Position numbers and translations under genes: made by a program. From contig OZ345355.1 in NCBI GenBank assembly GCA_977006965.1, positions 434,001 through 498,000 on the forward strand: 64,000 nt of DNA, given 5' to 3'. The DNA is from Phymatolithon calcareum. Taxonomy: Eukaryota; Rhodophyta; Florideophyceae; Hapalidiales. The notes beneath the pieces are model-generated. The model ran no database searches, was not told the DNA's origin, and saw only the letters and a list, made by a program, of their open reading frames with translations. How positions within the stretch are numbered: the first letter of the stretch is position 1; every line of letters begins with the position of its first letter. Below, piece by piece: positions 10,974-22,170 of this stretch.

Positions 10974-11584
10974 TTCGTGATGGCATTTGCGCATTGATTT
11001 CGATGCAGGATTATAAGCATGATGCTTGTGCATCTGATTCCGTTTCGGAGATGCGATCCAAAAAAGATCCAATTATGCATCGGAATCAGATCTCTCTGAT
11101 CCAATTCTCTTCGCGCATGGATTTCTCACCAGACCTCTTGACCAGACAGGTCGTGACGACAGAATGCCCGTTCGGAAGGATCTAATGTCCAAGTCCAGAT
11201 ATTGCGGTCTATTCAACGTGTCATAGCGCGACGATTCCTTGCTTATAATTCAACTTTGAGTCTTAATTTCCGGGACAGATGTTTTGGATTGTGCTGGAAG
11301 CGCTTCCCAGGATTGGATCTTCTTGATTTGTTTGGTCGTGAGGGTGCAAAGTCTGCCAAGACAATATTCACATTGCACTTCGAAGGAAATGTGGTCCTTT
11401 TTAGCCATTTTGGGTACTTCCGAAAAAAAATTCAATATGAGTATCTACAGATGGAATCTTTGGCGGCGACTAGAAACAGAACTGGAATCTGAAGGAGTGA
11501 GAGAAGTCGAGGGCGAACTGATAATGAATACGGACTTAAAGAAGCAGGAAATAAAAGCAAAACTGCCCAAGAGATCTCTCTGGG
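10974..11584. other. Upstream region of D2HGDH
   Basis: Likely holds the D2HGDH promoter (minus strand). A 12-13 bp inverted repeat (ATCTGATTCCG / CGGAATCAGAT) lies near 11030-11090. Short open frames here have no recognisable content. Confidence 0.35.
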
Positions 11585-11986
11585 ATGAATGACATAAGCG
11601 ATCCTAGAAACATGTGGGCGCAATTGTTCTTGGGAAGATTTCCACGGGAGCGAACGGTAATGGAAGAAGAGCTAGTCTTGGCCACTTACGTCGCTCCGCT
11701 CGCAGTCTCCTCGGACAACATTACATACTCGATTGATATGTCGATATTGAATAATTCTCTCAATAGCGATCATATCTTGGCCACAGACGAGTGCAAGGTA
11801 CAGTATGTCGCGGTGTACTTCACAGGCAATATGCACGGGCGTCTATACCAAGTTTACCCCGCTCGAGGGAATGTAGCGACAGTCCCCGGCTTCAATATCC
11901 ATATGATTTTGCTATTTGGAGGCTCAGCGCATTTGACTGATTCACGTGGGCTACTGTTCAAGGAACCCAAAATGAGAATATTCTGA
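11585..11986 (+). CDS. Hypothetical ORF, 133 aa, doubtful
   Basis: An open frame without recognised domains; it has N-glycosylation-type sequons but no signal peptide. From about 11793 onward it lies in DNA duplicated at 59680-59900, and there the same frame is broken by a stop soon after the homologous start. Either this is the less damaged copy of a gene end or it is chance. Its position just downstream of the minus-strand membrane glycoprotein copy, present in both duplicates, suggests it belongs to the duplicated segment. Confidence 0.2.
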   Translation: MNDISDPRNMWAQLFLGRFPRERTVMEEELVLATYVAPLAVSSDNITYSIDMSILNNSLNSDHILATDECKVQYVAVYFTGNMHGRLYQVYPARGNVATVPGFNIHMILLFGGSAHLTDSRGLLFKEPKMRIF

Positions 11987-13117
11987 GCAGTTCGCTGTGA
12001 ATCTAGATGTTCAATTTTGTAACCAGTAGATGGTGTTTGTTCGAAAGGGTTGTTGTCTTTAGTTGATGGTCTTCATGCTGAAGTCGATGCTTAGTTCATG
12101 GTTGGTTCCCTCAGCTAAAGAAGGAAGCACTAATCCTTGTCATTACGAGAAACTGTTTGACGCATGGAACGAGAGTTCCTTTCAGCTGCTACACTATGGT
12201 ACACCATGGACCAACGCAGCAGTTAAAAGGAACTTACGTTCCGTGCGCCAAATCGTTTCACGTAATGACGAGAATCATTAGCACTTCTGTTCGTTAAGAT
12301 AGTGAATATATAGATCTTACACAATGCTGCAATGTGAAAGCGTTTCTACTTGCTTGCTTGTAGTGAGACTTACTAAGTTGATTTATTCATCATGGGTCCT
12401 GTACCAAGCGTGCTCTACGCGCTCAGAGGGAGCTTCTTGAACAACACTGTTCTCTTTCACGAACGATTTGCTAATATGACGCCCACTGCGAACCACCAGA
12501 GTTGAAGCCTGAAAAGAATGGTCCTGGGATATCATTTCTTCTCTATCCATGAACTGAGGAATTAAAGAAGACAAGCTCTCTGCATCTGACCCCACACCTT
12601 GGTCTCGAACAGGGGTAGTGCCAATTCCATTGCTCGACATTGCTGTTTGTCGCGCAATTAAACAATTCAATTGCTCACTACGGTTAGTCAGCAATTCGGA
12701 TTGCAATTTGAATACTTCCCGCAATAGTCAAATTAATTGTTTATTCATGCCTCTTCTCCTAGGTGTACGAAACTTTCGTCTTCTGCGATAGCCTGTTCAA
12801 CACGCTGGTTGACAACGCTTGACATAGCTTCCTTCACAGTTTGATCATCCCAATAAGAGCGGTTGATTGACGTGAATGGATATCTCGAGGCTGTTCGGGA
12901 AGGAGTTGCATTAGCTGCTGTACAACTTGTTTCAGCTTCGGTTTCGGAATAGGTAGTACCATGATTGGAAGAGCGAAATTTGTTTAGGTGTTATCGACTG
13001 GGTCTGGTAGTGTGCTTTGGATAAATGTACGACTTCACTTTTTATATTGACTCTTCTATCTATCTTTTCAGAAACGGCACTCTAGACACCCATACCGTTA
13101 TACTTGAACGGATGAAT

Positions 13118-13201
13118 GAATTCAACCATCCATGTGATCGTTCTGTTGTAGTGGTCTGCGCAGACCATTACAATAGAACGAGCACATGGATGGTTGAATT
13201 C
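13118..13201. repeat. 84-bp palindrome inside hAT copy A
   Basis: Two 42-bp arms meet at 13159/13160 (GGTCTGC|GCAGACC), starting and ending with GAATTC, with only a few mismatches. It lies in the part of hAT copy A that copy B lacks. Confidence 0.85.
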
Positions 13202-13247
13202 AGGAACGTTGTAACTGTATACAGTACGTAGAATTTTACGTACCTAA

Positions 13248-13327
13248 CACTTGGGGAGCACGGCAACATTTTGGCCCGATAGTTATTTAGTTGATTTGGG
13301 CCAAAATGGTGCAGTGCTCCCCCGGTG
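13248..13327. mobile_element. 80-bp foldback mini-element, copy 1
   Basis: Arms of about 30 bp (GGGGAGCACGGCAACATTTTGGCCC and its near complement) surround a 20-bp AT-rich loop. The outer ends are CACTTGG and CCGGTG, flanked by AA on both sides. Closely similar units occur at 56509-56588 and, alone, at 61636-61716. Confidence 0.75.
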
Positions 13328-13920
13328 AACGCTTATACTGGCCCGAGTTATATAATAAAATTAGATGCTACCGACAACCAATTACCACGTACTACGCATG
13401 ATACATTTGAAGTGATCGTTATTTCCTTCAACTCTGCTCTTGCTGAACTATACACTTTCGTACAACCTACCGACCAGCAATTCGAATTGCAATTCTTCAT
13501 CAGAACCCAATTTGGGTCGAATTGCTATGAATTGCAATTAATTGCAATAGCAATGGATTGCGCACGACCCCTGGTCTCGAATAACGTCAAAAAACACCAA
13601 AACCTTAAAAACACCCCAAGAGACAAAGTAGACAAGGAATGCCAGTGCTGGAGGCCCTATCTTTGTTTTCCCGTCTACAGAGATGACCATTTGTCTCATA
13701 GATTCTCCAACAGGTTCCCAAAGCAAGGATGGAATAGAATATTCCATGAGGTAGAAGAGCGCACCTACTCTCTTATCATTTCTGTTCTTTGTGAGAGTAA
13801 TGGCTTTCCTGATGATGTCCAGATTACCTTACATGAAACAGATGGGCACCCCGTCGATTAGTCCCGACATTATAGTGTCTTTTCGCTGACATCGTCCACC
13901 TCCCACACTTGCAAATTGAT

Positions 13921-14564
13921 GCTATTGACGGTGAACCAAGGGGATATGGGGAGATGGTACGGAAACTTTGGGGCCTTATGGAGCAGCTGATGTCCAAGGG
14001 TATCTTTGTCGAAGGCATTTGGATTCCTAGTCACTGTGGAATTCCAAGAAATGATGCTGCCGACGAATTAGCTCGAAAGGGTATCTACGAATCTAACCTT
14101 CTGGACCACCAGAAAGTTCCTCTGACACTTGAAGCAGCAAGATCCATCATCAGGCCGCCTTCCAAATTCGATCCAGTCGTCGTTCCAACCCTTACAGAAG
14201 ACCTTCCCATATCGCATAGACGAGCAGAGGTGATGCTGCACCAGCTGATTGGAGACTGCACCCCAGTGGTTGCCACTTTTCACCACGGATGCAATATGGA
14301 AGTAATTCCGTACGATCCAGTGTGCAAGGCCTGTAATTCTGGTTCCAAGGAAACTACCGAACACCTAATCCTACGATGTGGTGGACGTTCCGCCTCACGA
14401 CGAAAATATATTGGCCGAGTGGGAAAAAAGACTGTAGAAGAGGTATGCCGTGAGAGACCCCTAGCCGTACTCAAATTTCTGAACAATGAGATGCTGTTGC
14501 AAAACAGCTCTAGACGCTTACCATAAGTGTGAGCAATCTTTCCGCAATAAAGAAAGAAAGAAAG
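13921..14564 (+). mobile_element. 5'-truncated LINE (family E) with RNase H and zinc knuckle
   Basis: Inserted between direct repeats AAATTGAT (13913-13920, 14565-14572). It encodes an open C-terminal stretch of about 200 residues to the stop at 14526. First comes the second half of an RNase H domain (WIPSHCGIPRNDAADELA, with the conserved H and D). Then a Cys/His knuckle (CKACNSGSKETTEHLILRC). The 3' tail is GCAATAAAG followed by (AAAG)n rather than poly(A). RNase H plus knuckle points to an I/Tad/R1-like group, distinct from LINE A in this window. It disrupts the membrane glycoprotein pseudogene. Confidence 0.85.
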
Positions 14565-15328
14565 AAATTGATACATACATGAAGGCCTGCTTTACAAAGG
14601 TAATGTTTTTCCAAATGTCGTACCCTCGCACGAAAAGAGTGTGCCATTGATGCTTCGAGAATAGAGCGAGTTCTCGAGATCCAGGGCTGAAAAGATCGTA
14701 TACATTACCGGCGCCCGAAACTGTACCGAAAAGTTTCCAAACTGTTTTCGGCACATTGCTGCGGCAAGTGTCACAGGATACGGAGAAACATTGGAGATAT
14801 TCCGGTTCGGTCCGTATATCACAGCTTTGCCCGCGCGAACGGCGTCCAATGTTGTCACTCCGATGGAGTACTCGATGAACAGGAACATTGCTTGTGTCAA
14901 AATGACCAGAAAAGCAGTCCATGGACCAGGATTGAAACCAACACAAAAGACACGAAAACGTGAACAGAAGCTGAGGGTCTTTTTCGGGTCTCTTCTTGCC
15001 AGCCGGTTATAAGTATCTCGACGGTCTGCAATGCGCAGATAGCTTGCGAGCAAAGAGAAGTTCAGGACGCATTCCAAGATATATTTAAGCACGTTCACGG
15101 CCGACACAGAGAGCTCGAGAACTATCATTTTGATGTTCTGCCACTGGTTCTCTAGACGACTTTGCTCACGGAAGGATGGGTAAGAGCATGTGGGTAGATT
15201 TGTGTTGCAAGGACAAGAGAGCACAATTGTTGGTTTACAGTACAGAATTTTGGTTTACGTAATTATTCATTTTGCTTCCCTGGCGCAGAATCTTCGTTTA
15301 ATTTTGAGCTTGTGTCGAGCCCTGGAAG

Positions 15329-15437
15329 AAGAAAGGTAGATTTTTATTTAAAAGTTACCAACGCATCTGCTGACTCTTGAGGCAACTTTCCTAGGGCCAA
15401 GAGGTTTTGGCTAGATTCTGTCTATGGAGGCGTTTTC
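15329..15437 (-). mobile_element. SINE-like element S, copy 1 (truncated)
   Basis: Flanked by a perfect 16-bp TSD TGTCGAGCCCTGGAAG (15313-15328, 15438-15453). On the minus strand it ends in the family consensus (AGTTGCC...GTTGGTAACTTTTAAATAAAAATCTAC) and a CTT-type tail. Other copies are at 27894, 33124, 38866 and 59905. Confidence 0.8.
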
Positions 15438-15453
15438 TGTCGAGCCCTGGAAG

Positions 15454-15887
15454 CAAAATTCAAGTCGCTCTATCAATGCAACTCTTTGTAGAAACAGCCG
15501 CATTGCTGGGACGTGCGAGTGGCATCGGTGTAAGATTTCTTGATCATAGCGGTGCTTAATATCTATCCGAGAGCGCCGCGCCGCCAAGGGGGAGAATGAG
15601 GATTGTAGAATATGAATTACTCCTTGTGAGGTTTCCAATAATACCAGAGGTTGCCAGAAATGTAGAAGGAAGAAGTTGAAGAATTGATTTGAACGAGCCA
15701 TTGACGAGATACTACAAAATTCTGATTAAGGCAACTGAAGTTTCGAGTATATTAGAACGCTAAGAAAGGTACCCGACTTTCTCAAAGTTGGGGCACATGA
15801 CATCTTCTAAATAAATCCACTTAATTACGAATTGATTTGAACATCCAATTGGATTTCCAAACTGAGGCATCCTTTTGAAGGACGGCG
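15454..15887. other. Spacer
   Basis: No gene, repeat or regulatory signal was recognised between the S element and hAT copy C. Confidence 0.4.
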
Positions 15888-15895
15888 ATTGCAGT

Positions 15896-16483
15896 CAGGG
15901 CTGCCAACCATATGATTGCTATGGATTGCAGATTCAAGCGCAATATGCAATAGGTACTGCTCATCACTTCAGCCTGAAATACGGATTGCAATAAGCGTCA
16001 GGTCTTTAATGCAGACTGCAATTCATGAACTTCAGAATTCAATCGAGCAATCATGTCTTCAAACACTAGCAGGCAGCAAACGTAGACGTCTTACTAATAT
16101 GTACCAAGAACCTGCTCTTGGCAGAGCTCATGGACTAGAACACCAAGTCTTCAAACAGCCGCGGCCTCATCTATCTCCGCTTCGCGGTCAGAAAATTGTT
16201 TGCAGGACTCCATAGGCGATCCACTTCAGCAGGCGAACCCAGTATGAAGTTGCAATTTAAGTAGTCGTGCTTTGACTCGCCCTTCTTGCGACGCTTCGCC
16301 AAGCTTATGCGTTGAAAAGATGTAATTTTTGACCTCGCTCTGCGGGAGTCGTGAAACGCCGTGAATGTGAGGATCCAATCAAACCAGATTGAAATCCCTT
16401 ACGATAAGTCTTCCAATCCAACCGTTCCCCCTAATCACCGATTGCAAGTAATTACAAAAGCAATAGATTAGGTGGCAGCCCTG
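15896..16483. mobile_element. hAT-type DNA element, copy C (588 bp)
   Basis: Inverted ends CAGGGCTGCCAAC / CAGGGCTGCCACC with a perfect 8-bp TSD ATTGCAGT (15888-15895, 16484-16491). It is rich in subterminal ATTGC/GCAAT motifs like copies A and B, but its end sequence differs after CAGGG, so it is a separate subfamily. No transposase frame is present. Confidence 0.87.
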
Positions 16484-16617
16484 ATTGCAGTAGATTGCAG
16501 CCATACATTCCATAGTAAGATGGCTGTTAACTTATCCGAAGGTGGGCTCGTTCTGCAGATATGAGCAGTTTGACTGAGCCTTGAAGCACCGCTACTAAAT
16601 GCGAAGGCTGCTGCCAT

Positions 16618-17238
16618 TCAGGATGTGAAGCCGTTCGAGAGAAGCTTCTGATCCCAAGGAAGAAATATAGCAGTGGGCGCAGAGCATGCGGACGCAATTT
16701 TGAAAGATTCGTGGTCAATAAGGACTCGAGCGCGGAGGTGTGAATGCAGAGGAAGGCGGTGGCGTCTACGAGAGCTAACCATGTAGGAGAAATGCACTTG
16801 CAAGGATGTAATTGAGCTAGTTTCAGGAAGTAGCGAAGAGCACGAGATCTTCATGCACTCAAGAAGTTCGGTAGCTGCTTCTGCTTGACTTGCGCACAAA
16901 TGCTTTGCTTCACCAGGAGTTGTATAAGGCCGGTTTGTCAGCAATGACGACATGTGCCAAAACAATACATTCCAGAAGAGGGTTGGAAAATTAGATAGTC
17001 GGAGTAGGGCAAGCTGATTATAGCTGAAACTATGGCTCAGTGCCGGGTACACAAAGACTCGAATCGCTCCTTTTCCTTTCGTGGCCACATGGGGACGAAT
17101 GCCCGCAACTACAAAATGCATTCGATGAGTAATTCGTGTCGAAGCTGTAATCACTGAGACCGTTTTCGAAACAAACTCATTTATGAGTTCCACGAAAGGA
17201 GTAGGAAATGATTGTGACCCATCCCAATCGTTTCCCAC
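16618..17238 (-). CDS. Hypothetical ORF, 206 aa
   Basis: An uninterrupted minus-strand frame with no recognised domain. It has two moderately hydrophobic stretches, many Ser and several Cys, but no N-terminal signal. Its start overlaps an imperfect palindrome (GGAAATGATTG...CAATCGTTTCC, about 17207-17236). It lies between a hAT element and a LINE. It may be a real lineage-specific gene, part of an unrecognised element, or chance. Confidence 0.25.
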   Translation of the reverse strand: MGNDWDGSQSFPTPFVELINEFVSKTVSVITASTRITHRMHFVVAGIRPHVATKGKGAIRVFVYPALSHSFSYNQLALLRLSNFPTLFWNVLFWHMSSLLTNRPYTTPGEAKHLCASQAEAATELLECMKISCSSLLPETSSITSLQVHFSYMVSSRRRHRLPLHSHLRARVLIDHESFKIASACSAPTAIFLPWDQKLLSNGFTS

Positions 17239-17731
17239 GTACTACGAAAGAGTTCGACTTCTTTTAGAAGGAGGTGAAAAGACTGAGGGCAGGATGAGAG
17301 GATGCGGTAAGAAGGTATTACAGAACGCATGTAGTACCGAACGTGAACTCTTAACATCTACTATCGAACAGGCGCGTTGAAGCAAAAATCCATATTTAAA
17401 ATGACGGACGGGTTTGAAAAGTTCCGATGATCCTAGCATTCAAGCTTGCACAAGCAAATCTTCTCAGGCAAGAGATTATATGTATACGGTAGCAAGTGAT
17501 GCTGCGCCGGCTTGGTTGGAATCGTTTCCTAGGGCAGACAAGGGAGCGGAGGAGGCAGGGGTATGCGAACCAATGAAATGGCGGTACAGGCACGAACAAC
17601 AATGATGTGCACGCCAGGAGTCGCCGGCAGCGTCGACTGCTTCTCACTCAAGTCGCTTTTCAATCTGACTAAAGCGTTCCAGCGAAAAGGAACTACGTGT
17701 ATGAACAGTAGCTTCCTTCTGTCATCTTTGC
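17239..17731. other. Spacer
   Basis: Only short open frames with no recognisable content; it ends at the TSD of the LINE A copy. Confidence 0.35.
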
Positions 17732-17744
17732 AGTCGATTTAATT

Positions 17745-19417
17745 ATGCTCCGTCAAAGATACAAGAACCACAACATCCAGCTGGGATTTCAAAAAGGGAA
17801 GAGTACGGAGCTCGCAATCTTGAGGGCGCTGGAACTACAAAAGCGAAGGCAGCGATGCATCGCAGTATTGGACCTGAAGGCAGCGTACGACACAGTGCCT
17901 AGACAACACCTGCAAGAGCGAATGAGAGGGCTTCTACAGCAAGAGCTATGCGTGATGATCGAACCATTCTTGATGCCTTCCTGGGTATCCACGGTTGGTG
18001 ACCCGCAGCAGCAGTGGTTCCTAATCGACAGAGGAGTACCTCAAGGGTCTCCGCTGAGTCCAAGTTTGTACAACCTTTTCATGGACGAATTCGCGGAAAG
18101 AATAAGCCGAGTGCCGCGAGAAGTTGCAGATGTAGCTGCAGTCCTCTTTGCGGACGACGTTCTTCCATCGGCAAAGACATCAGCGGGACTACAGAGACTG
18201 TTAAATATTGCATCGAAATGGGCAAGGGACAGGCAGATGGTTTGGAACACGAAACCTGGGAAGAGCGAAGTACTTCTCTCGGAAGACACAAGATCACCCA
18301 TTTTCAAGCTTGCAGGGAAAACGTTGGCAAAGGTCAAAGAAGTATCATACCTTGGCATCTCACTCAGTAACGAGGGAGTTACCGACACAAAAATGCTTGA
18401 GCGCATCCGACACACCAAGATCGCGGTATATCAACTGAGGTCCCTGGGTGTCTCGTTGCTAGCACTCAGCCCCTTGAAAGCAGTGAAGACATGCAAGGCG
18501 TTGATACAACCAAGATGGGAGTATGCAATGCACCTGACGCCATGGACGTAGAGAGTCCAGACAGCTATCGCAGAAGTGGAGAAGACATTTTTCGCACAAG
18601 TATTCGGTCCAATATCGAAAAACCGCTATGTCAGACTTCGCCTTCTTTGCCGAATTCACAACGCCGAAAACAGGAGACTTGTTCTAGCACTCAAAATGCT
18701 GGAACGAGCCAGATCAAAGAAAAGGAGCCTTCTGGCCGTCCCAATCGAGGAAAGAGATGTGGGGGAACTACAATGGGTTAGTCGAGACATATCGGCAATG
18801 CTACAGTACGATCTATTCGAGACGGCACTGACTTCCCTCAAACAGGGAGTTTCAGCAAAATCGTTGAGGATCTTGCTCTTCAAAGAAGAAGGAGACTTCT
18901 CGGAGTCCAACAGAAAGCGAAAAATTCCCTATGATCTGCCCGGGTCCACCCCGGCGATTATCAGACGCCCGAAAACACGGCACCGCCAATTAGCGATAAA
19001 GTGGGCATTCGGTCGGTTCCCCCCAATGAGCACATCACTTCTCACAGACAAGTTCGGTGATACTGTACCAATCCTCATGAGCAACCTGGAAGAATACCTC
19101 GGAAGATATCAACTGACCAAAGAGGAGATTGATATCAATGAAAAAGCTCTAGACAAGCTACTCTTCTTCACTATTGTCTTTTACGACGACATGGAATAGA
19201 CAAGGCGTCAATTGAGGAAATCTGATAAGTGGACCCCAAGCTTTTCCCTCCGCCCTTTTACGGGAGAGGGTTTTTGCAGCTAGGGCTACGACGTTAACCC
19301 GGGTTACAAGTATTTGAATATATGATCGAAGCTACAACGTAGCTGCTGAAACGCATCTCCCTTGCAGTCTCATGAGTGTTACTGAGGGCGTTTAATAAAT
19401 TCCAAATTCAAAAAAAA
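17745..19417 (+). mobile_element. LINE family A, 5'-truncated copy (RT to 3' end)
   Basis: Inserted between direct repeats AGTCGATTTAATT (17732-17744, 19418-19430). It begins at the equivalent of 36724 in the near-complete copy and encodes reverse transcriptase motifs A (AVLDLKAAYD), B (GVPQGSPLSPSL) and C (LFADDV), then the C-terminal domain. A TAG at 18549-18551 interrupts the frame and coding resumes after it to 19199, so the copy is dead. The 3' end has the LINE A stem-loop, the GCAGCTAGGGCTACGA block and an A-rich tail. Confidence 0.93.
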
Positions 19418-19599
19418 AGTCGATTTAATTTTTTCTGCGAAACACTTCCGCTCTGCAGGGGCTGCTACACAGAGCCGCTCATTTGGCCCAAGAGCGTGGG
19501 ATGACATGGAATACGAATCAAGTAAAGAGCGTGCCACTCGAATACGGGAGACGTCGGGCGTGACATTCTAGCTAGCGAATAATGTCCTCGCGCAGGTCC

Positions 19600-20640
19600 G
19601 GGAAGTGACCTAACTAGGAGTATCCTTACGGCCCGAGGGCGCTTCAGACACACAGATGCTACAGCGCCTTAAGAAGGCGAAAAATGCTCTCTTCGAGCTG
19701 CGCACACTTGGAGTATTCTATGTATCCAGGTATACAATGCATGAATTAAGCACGTTTCGAATATGGAATGCACCAAGCACTATGGAAACAAGACGCATCT
19801 CCCTTACAGTCTTATGAGTGTTTCTGAGGGCGTTTAATAAATTCAAAATTCAAAAAAAAACTGTGGACACAAGCTGTGCAGCACGCCGTCAAGGACTTTG
19901 AACAAAGGCTTTTCAGAAAGCGCTCGGGCCACTAGCGCGAGTAAAGACGGATAGACTCCGCCTCCTATGTCGAATGCAAACTGCCAATCATAGACGGGAA
20001 ACATTAGATTTCAAGATTTTGAGAAGGACTAAGGAAAGTGCATAGAGGAACTGCCCGGAAGAATAAATGCCGGAGAGCTCCAAGCTACAAAATAATGACA
20101 TCGCAGCAATTAAAATCAGAATAACGTTTGATGAAGCGATGAAGAACACACTAATGGAGCAGTCTGCCAAAGTAAAGGTGAAGCACAGACAACTCGCACT
20201 GCAGTATGCCTGCGGAAGATTCCCACAGGTGTCAACAACAAGTATGGCCGAAGAAGTCGGCACAAGAGCCAGAGAGCATATGGAGACCCTTGAAAGCACG
20301 ATAGCAGGGTACGACCTAGAAGGAGAAAAACGACTAGAAACAGAAAAAGCGCTAGATGAGCTCTTACTACTTAGCAAGACACTCATAGAACGCATGGAGA
20401 ACGAAGAAGGCCTGTGTTGATTCGTATAAGGCAAGGCAAAAAGCGGTCGAGTCCAAGCACCAGCAATCCTGTAGAGGACTGAGATAGGATTACTTTGAAT
20501 CCTGAGTTTTCCCGTCCGCGATTCTAGTGGGCGTTTCGTGAGCTGCACAAAGGTAGGTAGCATCAGAGGAAGCCTCGCCCATATCTTTGGAAGTCTGTTG
20601 GGCTTTTAAATAAACTTGAATAAAAAAGTCTGCCAAAGTA
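19600..20640 (+). pseudogene. Relic of a second, diverged LINE (family B)
   Basis: Pieces match the RT C-terminal region of LINE A at low identity: a segment near 19615-19740 corresponds to the LGISLSSEGVTD... region. Another at 20067-20420 corresponds to the last 90 residues (KHRQLALQYACGRFPQVST, then a Glu-rich end). The 3' end is GGGCTTTTAAATAAAC near 20610. Stops and shifts separate the pieces. A LINE A tail is nested inside. Confidence 0.65.
19793..19859 (+). mobile_element. LINE A tail, 67-bp insertion
   Basis: Only the terminal 67 bp of LINE A (ACGCATCTCCC... to the A tail) are present, flanked by a 14-bp imperfect TSD (ACTATGGAAACAAG / ACTGTGGACACAAG) inside the LINE B relic. It is an extreme 5' truncation. 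Confidence 0.8.
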
Positions 20641-20934
20641 CTTCAATCAGCATTATTGACGAAGGAAGGAGATCGCATTACATTGAAAAGGAAAAATCTT
20701 ATACGACAAGAGAAGCCCGGGAATCATTTAATTTCCAAAACTGAAACACAGGCAACTTCTGCTTCAATAGTCCTTCGGAAGATCCCCGCAAGTGTCTACA
20801 AAAATGATGGCTGAAAAATCGGAAGCAAAGCCGCATGGAGACTCTGAAGCGCAACTTGTCTGTCTACGAACTCAAAGAAGACAGATCGGTAATCGAGAAA
20901 GCACTAGATGACCTTCTGCTCCTCCGGGGGAAAT
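20641..20934 (+). pseudogene. Degenerate LINE C-terminal fragment
   Basis: Translation in changing frames gives AGGCAACTTCTG (RQLLLQ-like), a GRSPQVST segment and a Glu-rich end, matching the last domain of LINE B. It is heavily decayed. Confidence 0.4.
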
Positions 20935-21380
20935 TGTAAGTTTTTATTTTAAAAGTGCTCAACGCCAGCGTCGCCGACACCAGAGCAGCTTCCCGTGTAC
21001 TATTGTCACATTGTCTAAGAATATCGCATCACACTATAATTTCTACAGTCATTACAATCTCTAGTGCTAATAGTCTGTCTATCGCCTGCATTGTCTCGTC
21101 CTCGGTCCTTCCGTTGAGTTGTCTTCGTGCAGGGATGCGTTGTAGGGTGTCGGGGATCTTCTCAGCTACTGCACCGAAGTGCCCTACATAGGAAGAGGGG
21201 TTCCGCGAGGGGAAGTGTCTGAAGTACCATTTCACTGCCAGCATTCTGTGTTTTGCGATTTGAGAAACACGCTCGGGTGACGCACTCGTTCATGTCCACT
21301 GGGATTTTTCGGTTTAATCCTTCCTCTGCTTGTCCCCAGGCTTTCATAAGACGGAGCTTCTCTTCCCTGAGCGTCACCTT
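20935..21380 (-). pseudogene. LINE family C relic, minus strand
   Basis: Minus-strand frames at 21377-21162 and 21244-21029 overlap in different frames. The second (LAVKWYFRHFPSRNPSSYV, then an ETMQAIDRLL end) matches the final domain of LINE A (QLAIKWAFGRFPPLST). The 3' end is GGCGTTGAGCACTTTTAAAATAAAAAC near 20935-20970; a similar end lies at 57690-57745. Confidence 0.55.
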
Positions 21381-21399
21381 CCCTCGCTCAGCCCGTTCG

Positions 21400-22170
21400 G
21401 CCTGCTCGCTGGGCAGATCGTGTTATTTCATATTGTAATCACTGGGAGTGAAAAGATAAGGGTTGGAGTTTATCTTGAAAAGGGGTGATGTCTCTGTGAT
21501 GCGATGCCTCTGTCTAAGGTGCGATCAGAATCCCCGCTTAAATAGGGCGGAGGCGAGCGATTGCACACCCTGCAAAAAGGGGGGGCACTAACTGACGCTA
21601 GACTAATATTACGTTGAGTGTTAGTCTACGTCTGCGATAAATCCGTTTGTTCCTCTTGGAAGAGTCGTTCACGATACTGTGTTGTCAGTGTCGGTGGATA
21701 GATCACAAGGAGCCGTTATAGAGCTCCTAGGTCGATGGTGATAATGTCGTTCATTACACCCCTGCAATATTGCGTGTCTACAATATACGAAATATCCCTT
21801 TCTGCTTGGTGAAGGTCTTCGACTTTGCCTTCGTAGTTTGGCTTTTTCTCAATTTCAAGTTTCTCCTTCATTAGTCGCACAGCGAAGTGTTCACCCAATT
21901 GTGCCCCGGAGGCATGATTTTGCATAGCGTCCTCATCTTTTGCTCTTCCGCAAAAACCTCATCGAGTGTACGCAGAATGAGGAAGGTACTCAAAACAAGA
22001 TTCAAAAGGTTCGGAAACATTTAGTAAGAGTTCTCAAAAAGTTAGTACATGCTGGGGGCTCCGACAGTAGACCCAACATAAAACAAGAGCTTCTTATTCT
22101 GGGCAGCGCCTGAGGAAGCCTTGTCCGTTTGTTCGTTAGACTGTGGGGCTTTTAAAAAAAGTTATCAAAA
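21400..22170. other. LINE graveyard, unclassified fragments
   Basis: A minus-strand frame at 21716-21925 (69 aa) may be coding debris. At 22090-22170 lies a LINE 3' end (GGCTTTTAAAAAAAGTTATC) of the type also seen at 44140, 45417, 49900 and 58260. Nothing intact is present. Confidence 0.35.

Larger units (their letters stand above)
12610..13573. mobile_element. hAT-type DNA element, copy A (964 bp)
   Basis: The ends are imperfect inverted repeats of about 24 bp (CAGGGGTAGTGC... and CAGGGGTCGTGC...). The element is flanked by a perfect 8-bp TSD GTCTCGAA (12602-12609, 13574-13581), the hallmark of hAT elements. Subterminal ATTGCAATT-type repeats are frequent. No transposase frame is present, so it is non-autonomous. 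Relative to copy B (56263-56787, opposite orientation) it has about 430 extra bases (12799-13229), including an 84-bp palindrome, and shares an 80-bp foldback (13248-13327). Confidence 0.9.
11793..15200. repeat. Duplicated segment, copy 1 (sister at 59680-61380)
   Basis: Homology to 59680-61380 begins near GCAAGGTACAGTATGTCG and continues, in the same orientation, to near the 5' end of the membrane glycoprotein frame. Copy 1 is longer because a hAT element (12610-13573) and a truncated LINE (13921-14564) have landed in it. Copy 2 instead carries a SINE-like insertion (59905-60040). Confidence 0.8.
12383..15224 (-). pseudogene. Membrane glycoprotein pseudogene, copy 1
   Basis: Homologous to the 405-residue frame at 60194-61411. 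Three pieces survive: 15224-14592 (N-terminal part with two membrane segments), 13890-13582 (middle and third membrane segment) and 12601-12383 (cytoplasmic tail). The first piece ends in a nonsense codon at 14592-14594 where copy 2 has a Lys codon. The gaps are insertions: a LINE E fragment with TSD AAATTGAT and a hAT element with TSD GTCTCGAA. Removing both would reconnect the pieces, but the nonsense codon would remain. No function is known. The family has conserved sequons and hydrophobic segments like copy 2. Confidence 0.8.

Noticed and set aside
9441-11072. D-lactate dehydrogenase
   Set aside because: The family is close, but the DWMGRYHG and RKDNTGYDLKQLFIG blocks and overall layout fit D-2-hydroxyglutarate dehydrogenase better. 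The first 33 codons were left out because the mitochondrial leader begins at the next Met.
12383-12724. ORF joining hAT terminal sequence to the glycoprotein tail
   Set aside because: The N-terminal third is hAT copy A sequence that happens to be in frame; the same hAT residues occur at 56673. There is no sign of a functional fusion.
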